From Tabrizicola sp. (lineage in GTDB: Bacteria; Pseudomonadota; Alphaproteobacteria; Rhodobacterales; Rhodobacteraceae), in NCBI GenBank assembly GCA_016792685.1, contig JAEULQ010000106.1:1-64000 (forward strand): DNA of 64,000 nt, read 5' to 3'. The notes beneath the pieces are model-generated. The model was not told the DNA's origin, ran no database searches, and saw only the letters and a program-made list of their open reading frames with translations. Both the position numbers and the translations under genes were made by a program. Below, piece after piece: positions 17,952-26,127 of this stretch. Numbering within the stretch: position 1 is the first letter of the stretch; each line of letters starts with the position of its first letter.

Positions 17952-18246
17952 GCAGGATGATCCTGCTCGAAATCGACACATCCCTGGACCGAGGCCATCG
18001 CCTCGGTCCAAGTGCTGACAGTGCAGCTTTCCCCGGCCGTACGCCCCGCGTACGGCCGGCGCCCGCCTCCCGGGGCGGCGGGCGCAAATGCGCCCACCGG
18101 GGCGGGCTTCGTCCGTACCCCAAGCGTTCGGGGATATCTGACACCCCCTTGGCCCTTCCTTGCGTCAGGGCCAACCGGACCGGGTGACATGCCACTGGTA
18201 TGTCCCCTTTCGGCCCGGGGCGCAGGAACCGGCTGGTTCCGTGTAG
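17952..18246. repeat. Structured intergenic repeat, copy 1 (about 294 bp)
   Basis: This is a direct repeat of 58562-58854, roughly 90% identical by eye. It contains several hairpins. Stem I (17985-18010) is 11 bp with loop CATC. Stem II (18033-18059) is 11 bp. Stem III (18059-18085) is 9 bp and overlaps an alternative stem with an AAAT loop (18080-18095). Stem V (18149-18174) is 7 bp. Stem VI (18186-18204) is 8 bp. Compared with copy 2, the A17988-T18007 pair becomes C-G and two pairs become wobble pairs, so structure is kept. It fills the 333-bp gap between two convergent genes and ends 12 nt before the minus-strand stop codon. Confidence 0.92.
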
Positions 18247-18258
18247 TGTCATCCAGCT

Positions 18259-19179
18259 CTAGCCTTGCGGCGTCATGGCCTTGCGCTGCCGGGCGCGTTC
18301 CAGGCCGAGCTTGCGCTCGCGCCAGATGATGAGGCATCCGGCCGTCACGATCAGCGCCGCGCCGCACAGCATCGGCAAGGTCGGGATTTCGGCAAAGACG
18401 AAATAGCCGATGGCCAGGGCAAAAAGCATCGAGGCGTAGTCGAAAGGCGCGACCAGCGAGGCGTCGGCCTCGCGGTAGCTGGAGGTCAGCAGGATCTGGC
18501 CAAGCCCGCCAAGAAGCCCGGCCCCGACCAGAAGGGTTGCTTCCCACTGCGTGGGCCAGACCCAGCCGAAGGGCAGCGTGACCAGCGACAGGGCCGTGGC
18601 GGTCAGCGAGAAGTAGAAGACGATGGCCGAGGTCTGTTCGGTCATCACCAGTTTGCGGACAAAGACCTGGGCAAGGGCGGCAAAGACCGCGCCGCCCAGC
18701 ACCAGCATCGCGCCCAGGGCTTCGGCCGTGCCAGCCTCGCCAGGTGCTACGGACAGGCGCGGGGCCAGCACGATCAGCACGCCGGTCAGGCCAAGGGCCA
18801 CGGCCGAGATGCGGAAAAGCCGGACCTCTTCGCCGAGAAACATCGCCGCGAAGATGACCGTCAGCAGGGGCGCGGCGTACCCAATGGCGGTGACTTCAGG
18901 CAGTGGCAGATAGCCGAGACCCGCAAAGCCGAGGCCCATCGCCAAGGTGCCGACCAGGCCTCGCCAGATGTGACCCATCGGTGCCTTCGCCTTCAGGCCC
19001 GAGCCAAGCTCGCCGCGCCAGGCGAGCCAGGCGACGATGACCGGGATCGCGAAGAGCGAGCGGAAGAAGACGGTCTGCCCGGCCGGGACATGCTGTGCCG
19101 TGGCCTTGATCATCGAGGCCATGACGATGAAGACCAGAACCGAGGCGACTTTCAGGGCAATACCGCGCAGGGGGCGCAT
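18259..19179 (-). CDS. EamA/DMT-superfamily transporter
   Basis: This 306-residue inner-membrane protein has ten hydrophobic helices arranged as two EamA repeats. Conserved features are FFRSLFAIPV in the first half and ASLVAPFDYASMLFALAIGYFVFAE in the second. Members export amino acids, purines or other metabolites; the substrate here is unknown. It is divergent from adenine deaminase with a 93-bp shared promoter region, which makes a purine-related role worth considering. A structured repeat lies immediately beyond its 3' end. Confidence 0.87.
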   Translation of the reverse strand: MRPLRGIALKVASVLVFIVMASMIKATAQHVPAGQTVFFRSLFAIPVIVAWLAWRGELGSGLKAKAPMGHIWRGLVGTLAMGLGFAGLGYLPLPEVTAIGYAAPLLTVIFAAMFLGEEVRLFRISAVALGLTGVLIVLAPRLSVAPGEAGTAEALGAMLVLGGAVFAALAQVFVRKLVMTEQTSAIVFYFSLTATALSLVTLPFGWVWPTQWEATLLVGAGLLGGLGQILLTSSYREADASLVAPFDYASMLFALAIGYFVFAEIPTLPMLCGAALIVTAGCLIIWRERKLGLERARQRKAMTPQG

Positions 19180-19272
19180 GGGACTTTCCAGGAAATGGCG
19201 AAAGCAGTTTCTCGCGGAAGCCTATGGACGTCCCGCCACGCATAGGCTTCCCTGATTGGAAAGGAGAACGCC

Positions 19273-20973
19273 ATGCCGAAAGCACCGCTTGCCGCGAGAA
19301 TTGATCAGGGACGGGGCGTCGCGCCCGCCGATCTGGTGCTGAAGGGGGGGCGGGTCTTCGACCTGATCACCGGCGATCTGGTGGAAACCGACGTCGCGAT
19401 CTGCGGCGACACGATCGTGGGGGTCTTCGGCAGCTATTCGGGCAAGGTGGAGATCGACGTTTCGGGTCGCGTGCTGGTGCCGGGGTTCATCGACACGCAT
19501 CTGCATGTCGAAAGCTCGCTTGTCACGCCGCATGAATTTGACCGCTGCGTCACGCCACGCGGGGTGACGACCGCGATCTGCGACCCGCATGAGATTGCCA
19601 ATGTCTGCGGGATGGCGGGGATCCGCTATTTCCTAGACGCGGCGCAGCAACTGGTCATGGATCTTCGGGTGCAGCTTTCGTCCTGCGTGCCCTCGACCCA
19701 TATGGAGACGACCGGCGCGCGCCTGTCGGCCGCTGATCTTGTGCCTTTCAAGGACCATCCGAAGGTGATCGGTCTGGCCGAGTTCATGAACTATCCCGGT
19801 GTTTTGGCCAAGGACGCGGGCTGCATGGAGAAGCTCGAGGCCTTTCAGGGCCGCCATATCGACGGCCATGCGCCCTTGCTGCGGGGCAAGGACCTGAACG
19901 GCTATATCAGCGCGGGCATCCGGACCGAGCATGAGGCGACCACGGCCGAAGAGGGGCTGGAAAAGCTGCGCAAGGGAATGCGGGTCCTGATCCGCGAGGG
20001 TTCGGTCTCGAAGGATCTGCATGCGCTGGCGCCGATCCTGACCGAACGGCATTCGCCCTATCTCTGCCTGTGCACCGATGATCGCAACCCGCTGGATATC
20101 GCCGAGCACGGGCATCTCGATCACATGATCCGCACTGCGATCGAGCTGGGGGCGTCACCCCTGGCGGTTTACCGGGCGGCATCGCTTTCGGCGGCCGAGG
20201 CCTTCGGGCTGAAGGATCGCGGGCTGATTGCCCCCGGAAAACGCGCGGACATCGCGGTGATCGACAGCCTGGAGAGCTGCCATGCCGTGATAGTGCTGGC
20301 CGGAGGCGTCGTCGCGAATGACGCGGCCTTTGCGGCACGGGCGCAGACCGAACCGGTCGCCCGCCGCTCGGTCAAGGCGCCGCGGGTGCAGGCGACCGAC
20401 TTCCGGACCGGGGGAAACCGGGCCGAGACGCCGGTGATCGGCATCCTGCCGGGCAAGATCATCACCGAACATCTGACCTTCGAGCTTGCCCCCAGCGACG
20501 GCGACAAGCGGCCGGACCTTGCCCGCGACCTGGTCAAGATCGCGGTGATCGAGCGGCACGGGGTGAACGGGAACCGGGCGACCGGTTTCGTCAAGGGTTT
20601 CGGGCTGAAGCGGGGGGCAATCGGCTCGACCGTCTGTCACGACCACCACAACATCGCGGTGGTGGGGGCGGATTACGCCGACATGGCGCTGGCGGCGAAC
20701 CGGCTGACCGAGATCGAAGGCGGCTTCGTGGTGGTGGAAGGCGGCCGTGTGCTGGCGGAACTGGCCCTGCCGGTCGCCGGGCTGATGAGCCTTGGCAGCT
20801 TCGAGGAGGTGCGCGAGAAGCTGGTGGCGCTTCGTGCCGCCGCGCGTTCGCTGGAGGTCGCGCTGGAAGAGCCGTTCCTGCAACTGGCCTTCCTGTGCCT
20901 GCCGGTGATCCCGCATCTGAAGATCACGGACATGGGCATGGTCGATGTCGACCGTTTTGAAGTCATGCCATGA
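19273..20973 (+). CDS. ade: Adenine deaminase
   Basis: This 566-residue amidohydrolase-fold enzyme (EC 3.5.4.2) deaminates adenine to hypoxanthine. Metal ligands are visible in [12 protein letters not shown], and [16 protein letters not shown] is the family signature. An Asp ligand lies in LCTDDRNP. The C-terminal domain has [21 protein letters not shown] lies 6 nt before the ATG. Full length for the bacterial Ade family. Purine salvage is the known role. Confidence 0.95.
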   Translation: MPKAPLAARIDQGRGVAPADLVLKGGRVFDLITGDLVETDVAICGDTIVGVFGSYSGKVEIDVSGRVLVPGFIDTHLHVESSLVTPHEFDRCVTPRGVTTAICDPHEIANVCGMAGIRYFLDAAQQLVMDLRVQLSSCVPSTHMETTGARLSAADLVPFKDHPKVIGLAEFMNYPGVLAKDAGCMEKLEAFQGRHIDGHAPLLRGKDLNGYISAGIRTEHEATTAEEGLEKLRKGMRVLIREGSVSKDLHALAPILTERHSPYLCLCTDDRNPLDIAEHGHLDHMIRTAIELGASPLAVYRAASLSAAEAFGLKDRGLIAPGKRADIAVIDSLESCHAVIVLAGGVVANDAAFAARAQTEPVARRSVKAPRVQATDFRTGGNRAETPVIGILPGKIITEHLTFELAPSDGDKRPDLARDLVKIAVIERHGVNGNRATGFVKGFGLKRGAIGSTVCHDHHNIAVVGADYADMALAANRLTEIEGGFVVVEGGRVLAELALPVAGLMSLGSFEEVREKLVALRAAARSLEVALEEPFLQLAFLCLPVIPHLKITDMGMVDVDRFEVMP

Positions 20974-20990
20974 CCAGGACCGGATAGTGG

Positions 20991-22100
20991 CTAAAGATCC
21001 CAGTCCAACGCGGGTTTCTTGGGCGGGGCTGATGCCATTTCGGCCAGATGCAGCCAGTCACCGCGGATTGGAAGCTTGCGTTCGGCCCCCCAGTCGCCGG
21101 TCACGGTCAAGACGTCACCCTCCAGCATGACGCCTGCCACCGACTGGCCGGAGGGCCACCGTATCGCCCCGAGGATGTGGCGAACCTCGGCGGTTCCGAA
21201 TGGGTCCAACGTCAGCAGCGCGGGTTGTCCGGCGGCGGTCAGCGGATCAGGCTTTTCGCGCGATGACAGGCCGAGAACAGGCAGGACGGCCCCTTCCTCG
21301 ACCCCAAGGCAACCAAGATGCCGCCGGTTCCAGGGCGCATAGTCACGCCCCCCGTTGGAATGCCAGAGCATGGTCATTGGCAGGACGCGTGGATTGCGCA
21401 ACGAAAGGAATAGGTCGCCCTCTGTAGGTCGCACCACCGCAGTCCAACCCAGGCGCGAGGCCGGGTCCTCGATCCCCGAGACGAAATCCTCGTGCTCCGG
21501 TCCAAAGGGATAGCGGTGCAGGTTCACCACGCCGCCGTCTGCTGCCGGGAATTCGGCCGCATCCTCGGCCCGGCGCGGATAGGCAAGGCAGGACCGGCCC
21601 CCGCTGGTTTCCAGCGGCGCGTCCAGGGTTTCCCACCAGCGCTTGCGCGAGAAGGAGAGCTTTGCCCCGTTCGGAACCGAAACCATGGCATGGTTCGAGA
21701 CCGGCAATGCCCCGGAGCCACCGATGAACAGATGGCGCTGATAGACGAACGGGTGATCGTCGGTGACCGAAAGCTCCTTCACCACGGTCGCGCCCTGCAC
21801 CTCGCCGGACAGGACAGCGCGGAGCGTGCCCGGCCCCGCGGGCATCATGGTCCAGTCACCATTGGCGGGAAGCCCGTGCAGCCCCTGCGGACCCGGACCC
21901 ATCGGTGCGGCAAGAAAATCGCCGCGCAGCCAGCGCTGGTGCGGGGGCGCGTCTGCGGGAACCTCATCTGGCGACCAGGGCGCGCGGTGCAGCGGCGCGA
22001 TTTCGGCGCCCTCATCGGTGACCGCCAGGCTGTCCAGCACACCGCCCTGCGGGTCGAAGGCGAAGCGGATGCCCCGCGCAGAGATTTGAGTCTGGGTCAC
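20991..22100 (-). CDS. Protein of unknown function, possible mutarotase-like fold
   Basis: This 369-residue protein begins at a GTG (22100) preceded by GGAGG. A longer in-frame reading extends upstream to 22931 but is antisense to the SDR gene and is discarded. Composition and repeated Trp, His and Gly motifs in a beta-rich sequence (LHGLPANGDW, LWHSNGGRDYAPWNRRHLG) recall aldose 1-epimerase-like or glycan-binding beta-sandwiches, but I cannot assign it firmly. It is divergent from the SDR and ends 17 nt from the convergent adenine deaminase stop. A sugar-metabolism role with the SDR is a guess. Confidence 0.6.
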   Translation of the reverse strand: MTQTQISARGIRFAFDPQGGVLDSLAVTDEGAEIAPLHRAPWSPDEVPADAPPHQRWLRGDFLAAPMGPGPQGLHGLPANGDWTMMPAGPGTLRAVLSGEVQGATVVKELSVTDDHPFVYQRHLFIGGSGALPVSNHAMVSVPNGAKLSFSRKRWWETLDAPLETSGGRSCLAYPRRAEDAAEFPAADGGVVNLHRYPFGPEHEDFVSGIEDPASRLGWTAVVRPTEGDLFLSLRNPRVLPMTMLWHSNGGRDYAPWNRRHLGCLGVEEGAVLPVLGLSSREKPDPLTAAGQPALLTLDPFGTAEVRHILGAIRWPSGQSVAGVMLEGDVLTVTGDWGAERKLPIRGDWLHLAEMASAPPKKPALDWDL

Positions 22101-22223
22101 GGCAGGCCTCCGGTCAATGTCGGGCCAAGGATAGCTGTGCAGCGGACGGCCGCAAGACAAAGGGAACTGGCATGTCAGTTTCGCAGCCGCTAGGGTGACC
22201 GGCAAACCGGCAGGGAGGGCGAT

Positions 22224-22961
22224 ATGGGACGACTGGACGGCAAGGTGATCTTCGTGACGGCGGCGGGGCAGGGGATCGGGCGGGCCTCGGCGCTGGCCAT
22301 GGCACGCGAGGGCGCAAGGGTGATCGCCACCGATGTGAACGAGCCTACCCTGCCCGATCTGGCGGCAGCGGGATGCGAGACGCGGGTGCTGAACGTGCGG
22401 GATCCGGCGGCGATCAAGTCCACCTTCGCGGCGGTGGGCACGCCGGACGTGCTGTTCAACTGCGCGGGTTTCGTGGCGAACGGCACGATCCTTGACTGCG
22501 ACGAGGACAGCTGGGCCTTCAGCCTCGATCTGAATGTCACTGCGATGTACCGGATGTGCAAGGCAGTCTTGCCGGGCATGATCGAGCGCGGGCAGGGCAA
22601 CATCATCAACATGGCCTCGGCCGTGGGGTCGATCATCGCCGCGCCGAACCGCTTCGTCTATGGCGTGACCAAGGCCGGGGTCATCGGGCTGACCAAGGCA
22701 ATCGCGGCGGATTTCGTGACAAAGGGCATCCGGTGCAACTGCATCTGTCCGGGCACAGTGGAAAGCCCCTCGCTGAACGACCGGATGCGGGCGACGGGGG
22801 ACTATGAGGCTGCGCGGAAGGCCTTCATCGCCCGCCAGCCGATGGGTCGGATCGCGTCTGCCGAAGAGATCGCGGCGCTGGTCGTCTATCTGGCGTCGGA
22901 CGAAAGCTCGTTCACGACGGGTCATCCGCATGTGATCGACGGCGGCTGGTCGAACGTCTGA
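22224..22961 (+). CDS. SDR dehydrogenase, BDH2/DHRS6-like
   Basis: This is a 245-residue classical short-chain dehydrogenase. The start MGRLDGKVIFVTAAGQGIGRAS includes the TGxxxGxG-type NAD motif. NCAG and the Tyr-x3-Lys pair YGVTK are present, as is the C-terminal IDGGWS. Similarity to human BDH2, as remembered, is high along its whole length, including CICPGTVESPSL. Related enzymes oxidise 3-hydroxybutyrate, 4-hydroxyproline-derived or 2-keto-3-deoxy-sugar substrates. It is divergent from a possible mutarotase-like gene, which would fit a sugar-acid substrate. Confidence 0.88.
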   Translation: MGRLDGKVIFVTAAGQGIGRASALAMAREGARVIATDVNEPTLPDLAAAGCETRVLNVRDPAAIKSTFAAVGTPDVLFNCAGFVANGTILDCDEDSWAFSLDLNVTAMYRMCKAVLPGMIERGQGNIINMASAVGSIIAAPNRFVYGVTKAGVIGLTKAIAADFVTKGIRCNCICPGTVESPSLNDRMRATGDYEAARKAFIARQPMGRIASAEEIAALVVYLASDESSFTTGHPHVIDGGWSNV

Positions 22962-22967
22962 GGCGCT

Positions 22968-24143
22968 TCAGGCCGGCAGCAGTTCCAGCGCGACGCCCTG
23001 GCCCACGCCCACGCACAGCGTGACCAGCGCCGAGCGGGCGCCGGTTTCGGCCAAACGGCGGGCGGCGGTTCCCGCAAGGCGCGCGCCGGACATGCCCAAG
23101 GGATGGCCCATGGCAATGGCGCCGCCCTTGGCATTCAGGCGTGGGTCGTCATCGGCCATGCCCCAGGCGCGGGTGCAGGCAAGGACCTGGGCCGCGAAGG
23201 CTTCGTTGAGTTCGATGACGTCGTGGTCCTGTGCGGCGCGGCCGGTGCGGGATTGCAGGCGGCTTGCGGCTTCAACCGGGCCGATCCCCATGATGCGCGG
23301 CTCGACCCCTCCGGACGTGGCCTGACCAATGCGGGCAAGCGGGGTGAGGTGGTGTCTCCGGACGGCGGCCTCGGAGGCAAGGATCACCCCGGCAGCCCCG
23401 TCGTTGACGCCCGAGGCATTGCCGGCGGTCACGGTGCCGGGAGTGCGGAACGGGGTGGAAAGCGCGGCCAGTTTCTCAAGGCTCGTCGGCCGCGGGTGTT
23501 CGTCGGCGGTGACGACGGTATCGCCTTTCCGGCCAAGAATCGTGACCGGAAGGATATCGGCTGCGTGCCAGGCGGCGTCATAGCGGGATTGGGAAAGAAG
23601 GGCGAAGCGGTCCTGATCCTCACGGCTGATCCGGTGTTCGGCAGCGAGGTTTTCGGCGGTCTCTGGCATGGCATCGGTGCCCCAGAGCTTGGCCATCCGC
23701 GGGTGAACAAAGCGCCAGCCGATGGTGGTGTCGAAGATCTCGGACGCGCGGGCGAAGGGGGTTTCCGCCTTCGGCATGACGAAAGGCGCGCGCGACATGC
23801 TTTCGACGCCGCCCGCAATGATGATCTCGGCGGCCCCGTCCCGGATAGTGCGAGCGGCGGTGATCACGGCATCGAGGCCCGAGGCACAAAGTCGGTTCAC
23901 CGTAAACGCCGGGACTTTCGGGCCCAGGCGCGACAGCAGGACAGCCATGCGCGAGACATTGCGGTTGTCCTCACCCGCCTGGTTGGCGCAGCCGAAGACC
24001 ACCTCGTCTACCGGCAGGTCGTGGAGGTCGAGAAGCCCCTCGATCACCCGTGTGGCAAGGTCGTCGGGGCGGACCGGGGCTAGCGCCCCGGCATAGCGGC
24101 CGATCGGGGTGCGGCGGTGGGCGCAGAGGAAAACCTCGGTCAT
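22968..24143 (-). CDS. pcaF: 3-oxoadipyl-CoA/acetyl-CoA acyltransferase (thiolase)
   Basis: This 391-residue thiolase has the nucleophile Cys86 in NRLCASG and the C-terminal active-site motifs GHPLGMSGARLAG and LCVGVGQG. FGCANQAGEDNRNVSRMA and NRLCASGLDAV resemble PcaF/PaaJ, which cleave 3-oxoadipyl-CoA to succinyl-CoA and acetyl-CoA. The usual GGGQG-like C-terminal motif reads GVGQG. It overlaps the upstream 3-hydroxyacyl-CoA dehydrogenase by 4 nt. It is the last gene of a three-gene beta-oxidation-type operon, and probably performs the final thiolysis of the aromatic pathway encoded divergently. Confidence 0.88.
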   Translation of the reverse strand: MTEVFLCAHRRTPIGRYAGALAPVRPDDLATRVIEGLLDLHDLPVDEVVFGCANQAGEDNRNVSRMAVLLSRLGPKVPAFTVNRLCASGLDAVITAARTIRDGAAEIIIAGGVESMSRAPFVMPKAETPFARASEIFDTTIGWRFVHPRMAKLWGTDAMPETAENLAAEHRISREDQDRFALLSQSRYDAAWHAADILPVTILGRKGDTVVTADEHPRPTSLEKLAALSTPFRTPGTVTAGNASGVNDGAAGVILASEAAVRRHHLTPLARIGQATSGGVEPRIMGIGPVEAASRLQSRTGRAAQDHDVIELNEAFAAQVLACTRAWGMADDDPRLNAKGGAIAMGHPLGMSGARLAGTAARRLAETGARSALVTLCVGVGQGVALELLPA

Positions 24144-25267
24144 GTGGCCTCCAGCAGGGGTGCGGGGTCGTAGCGGGGTTTGAGTGCCGGCGGCGCAGCA
24201 GCGCGAAGGCGGACAAGTTCGCCGAGGATGGCCGCTTTGCCGTGGCGCGCCAAGGCTTCAAAGGGCCCGCGCGGGAAGTTCAGGCCAAGCCGCATCGCAG
24301 TGTCGATGCCTTCTGGCGTGGTGCCGCCTTCGGCGAGAAGCCAATGGGCTTCGTTCACCAGTGTCGCTTCGATGCGCAAGGCGATTGCTTCGGCGTCTTT
24401 CGGGGGCGCCGTTGGCGCATCGGGGAAGGTGAAACCCCGCCCGGTCTTGCGGCCGAGATTGCCGCTGGCGACCTGGGCCTTCAGGGCGCCGAACGGGTGA
24501 TAGCGAGGGTGCTGGCCCATGGCCCGATACATGCCCTCGGTGGCCGCAAGGTTGATGTCGGCCCCGATCAGGTCGATCAGCGCGAAGGGGCCAAGCCGGT
24601 AGCCCGCGGCCACCATGGCGGCGTCGATCTCACCTGCGCTGCGACCTTCGGCAAGACAGGCCAGCGCCTCGCCATAATAGGGCCGGGCACAGCGGTTGAC
24701 GATGAAGCCGGGACGGTCGGGGCAGAGGATCACGGTCTTGCCCGCAGCCTCGGTCCAGGTTTTCGCGCGGGCGGTGGCGTCCGGGTTGGTGTCCTGGTGT
24801 GGCGCAAGCTCCACCAGCTTCATTGCCGGGGGCGGGTTGAAGAAATGAAGCGCGAGGGCGCGGTCGGGGCGGTTCAGCCCCTTGGCGACGGCGTGGATCG
24901 GCAGCGAGGAGGTGTTGGTGGCAAGGATCGCGTCAGGTGCGACGATGCCCTCCAGCGCAGAGAAGAGGTCCTGCTTGGCCTCGATCTTCTCGACAATGGC
25001 TTCGATGACCATCTGGCAGGGGGCAAGTGCAGTCAGGTCGCCAGCGACGGCGAGGCGGGAGAGGGTGGCGTCACATTCGGCCTGGTCAAGCTTTCCGGCA
25101 GAGACGCGGGCCTGCAACGCCTCGGCCAGTCGGGCCTTGGCGCTGTTGCGGGCGGGGGCATGGGCATCGGTCGCGATCACCGGGAAGCCAGCCTGAGCGA
25201 AGACCTGCGCGATACCTAGGCCCATGGTCCCAAGGCCCACGACGCCGATGGTTGGGCGGTCGGTCAT
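24140..25267 (-). CDS. 3-hydroxyacyl-CoA dehydrogenase (PaaH-like)
   Basis: This 375-residue NAD enzyme has GVVGLGTMGLGIAQVFAQAG at the N-terminus. The catalytic region ILATNTSSLPI and HFFNPPPAMKLVE is followed by a C-terminal 3HCDH helical domain and a second partial domain. It oxidises a 3-hydroxyacyl-CoA to the 3-oxoacyl-CoA, the step before thiolysis. Both neighbours overlap it by 4 nt (ATGA), so the operon is translationally coupled. A substrate such as 3-hydroxyadipyl-CoA or a 3-hydroxypimelyl-type CoA fits the context. Confidence 0.9.
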   Translation of the reverse strand: MTDRPTIGVVGLGTMGLGIAQVFAQAGFPVIATDAHAPARNSAKARLAEALQARVSAGKLDQAECDATLSRLAVAGDLTALAPCQMVIEAIVEKIEAKQDLFSALEGIVAPDAILATNTSSLPIHAVAKGLNRPDRALALHFFNPPPAMKLVELAPHQDTNPDATARAKTWTEAAGKTVILCPDRPGFIVNRCARPYYGEALACLAEGRSAGEIDAAMVAAGYRLGPFALIDLIGADINLAATEGMYRAMGQHPRYHPFGALKAQVASGNLGRKTGRGFTFPDAPTAPPKDAEAIALRIEATLVNEAHWLLAEGGTTPEGIDTAMRLGLNFPRGPFEALARHGKAAILGELVRLRAAAPPALKPRYDPAPLLEAT

Positions 25268-26019
25268 GTGCCGTTGAACCCGGGTTTCCGTTTCTCGCGG
25301 AAGGCACGGATGCCTTCGGTCTTGTCCGCCGTGTCGAGAAGCGCCTCAAACGCCGCGCGTTCCTGGGCGAGGGCCAGCGCGGCCTCGGCCCCGGCGACCA
25401 GTGCGGCCTTGGCTGCCATCAGCGCCAGAGGTGCGCGTTCGGCCAGCTTTTCGGTCAGCGGCCGCGCGACGTCTTCTGCCGCGCCTTCGGAAAGCCAAGC
25501 CGCGATGCCCCAGTCATGCGCCGTTGCTGCGGGAAGGATTTCACCGGTCAGGACCAGCCGTGTCGCCCGGGCGCGGCCGACCAGCGACAAAAGCCGCTGC
25601 GCCCCGCCCGCGCCGGGGATGAGGCCAAGGTTCGTCTCGGGCAGGCCGACCTTGGCGCTGGCCCCCAGGACCAGGCAATCGGCCATCAGTGCCAATTCGA
25701 ACCCGCCACCAAGGGCAAAACCGTCGACGGCGGCCACAAGGGGCTTTGGGAAGGCCCGGATTGCGGCCCAATGGTCCTTGCGGGGGTCCACCGCGCCCTC
25801 GGCCGAGGATTTCCCCTCGATCTCGCCGATATCCGCTCCGGCGGCGAAATTGCCTTCAGCTCCGGTCAGCAACACCGCCCGGCAGGCCTTGTCCTTGGCA
25901 AGTGCCGACAAAACCTCGGCCAGCCGGGCCAGAAGCGCGGTGTTAAGCGCGTTTTTCACTTCGGGCCGGCTAAGCGTGAGCTTCGTCCAAGGCCCATGCG
26001 GTTCGACGATCAGGTCCAT
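25264..26019 (-). CDS. Enoyl-CoA hydratase/isomerase family protein (PaaF-like)
   Basis: This 251-residue crotonase-fold protein contains the oxyanion-hole segments FAAGADIGEI and DGFALGGGFELALMADC. The second acidic position lies in LPETNLGLIPGAGG. The ATG at 26019 was chosen over an in-frame GTG at 26034. It is the first gene of the minus-strand beta-oxidation operon, and its promoter region carries two tandem palindromes shared with the divergent aromatic operon. Confidence 0.88.
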   Translation of the reverse strand: MDLIVEPHGPWTKLTLSRPEVKNALNTALLARLAEVLSALAKDKACRAVLLTGAEGNFAAGADIGEIEGKSSAEGAVDPRKDHWAAIRAFPKPLVAAVDGFALGGGFELALMADCLVLGASAKVGLPETNLGLIPGAGGAQRLLSLVGRARATRLVLTGEILPAATAHDWGIAAWLSEGAAEDVARPLTEKLAERAPLALMAAKAALVAGAEAALALAQERAAFEALLDTADKTEGIRAFREKRKPGFNGT

Positions 26020-26045
26020 GCCGGTATCCTGCACTGCGGTGGCAA

Positions 26046-26077
26046 AATTTCAAGCTGGAAATTTCAAGCTTGAAATT
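26046..26077. promoter_or_regulatory. Tandem palindromic operator between divergent catabolic operons
   Basis: A perfect 18-bp palindrome, AATTTCAAGCTTGAAATT, is at 26060-26077. It is preceded by an overlapping copy with one mismatch, AATTTCAAGCTGGAAATT, at 26046-26063. The AT-rich pair stands out sharply in this GC-rich window. It sits in the 108-bp gap between two divergent operons. The likely ligand is the MarR protein encoded at 29144-29572 in the plus-strand operon; MarR regulators of CoA-dependent aromatic pathways usually bind such dyads and release on the CoA thioester. Confidence 0.75.
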
Positions 26078-26127
26078 ATTTTCCCCGGATGGCAGGCTGA
26101 CCCTCGAACAGACTCGAGGAGGGTCAG

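Noticed and set aside
17947..18252. Peptide encoded on the minus strand of the repeat, partly shared with 58367-58810
   Set aside because: Single-base indels between the two copies shift the frame, while base pairing is preserved, so coding is unlikely.
20991..22931. 646-codon reading of the unknown minus-strand gene
   Set aside because: The N-terminal 277 codons run antisense through the SDR gene; a GTG with GGAGG at 22100 gives the sensible start.
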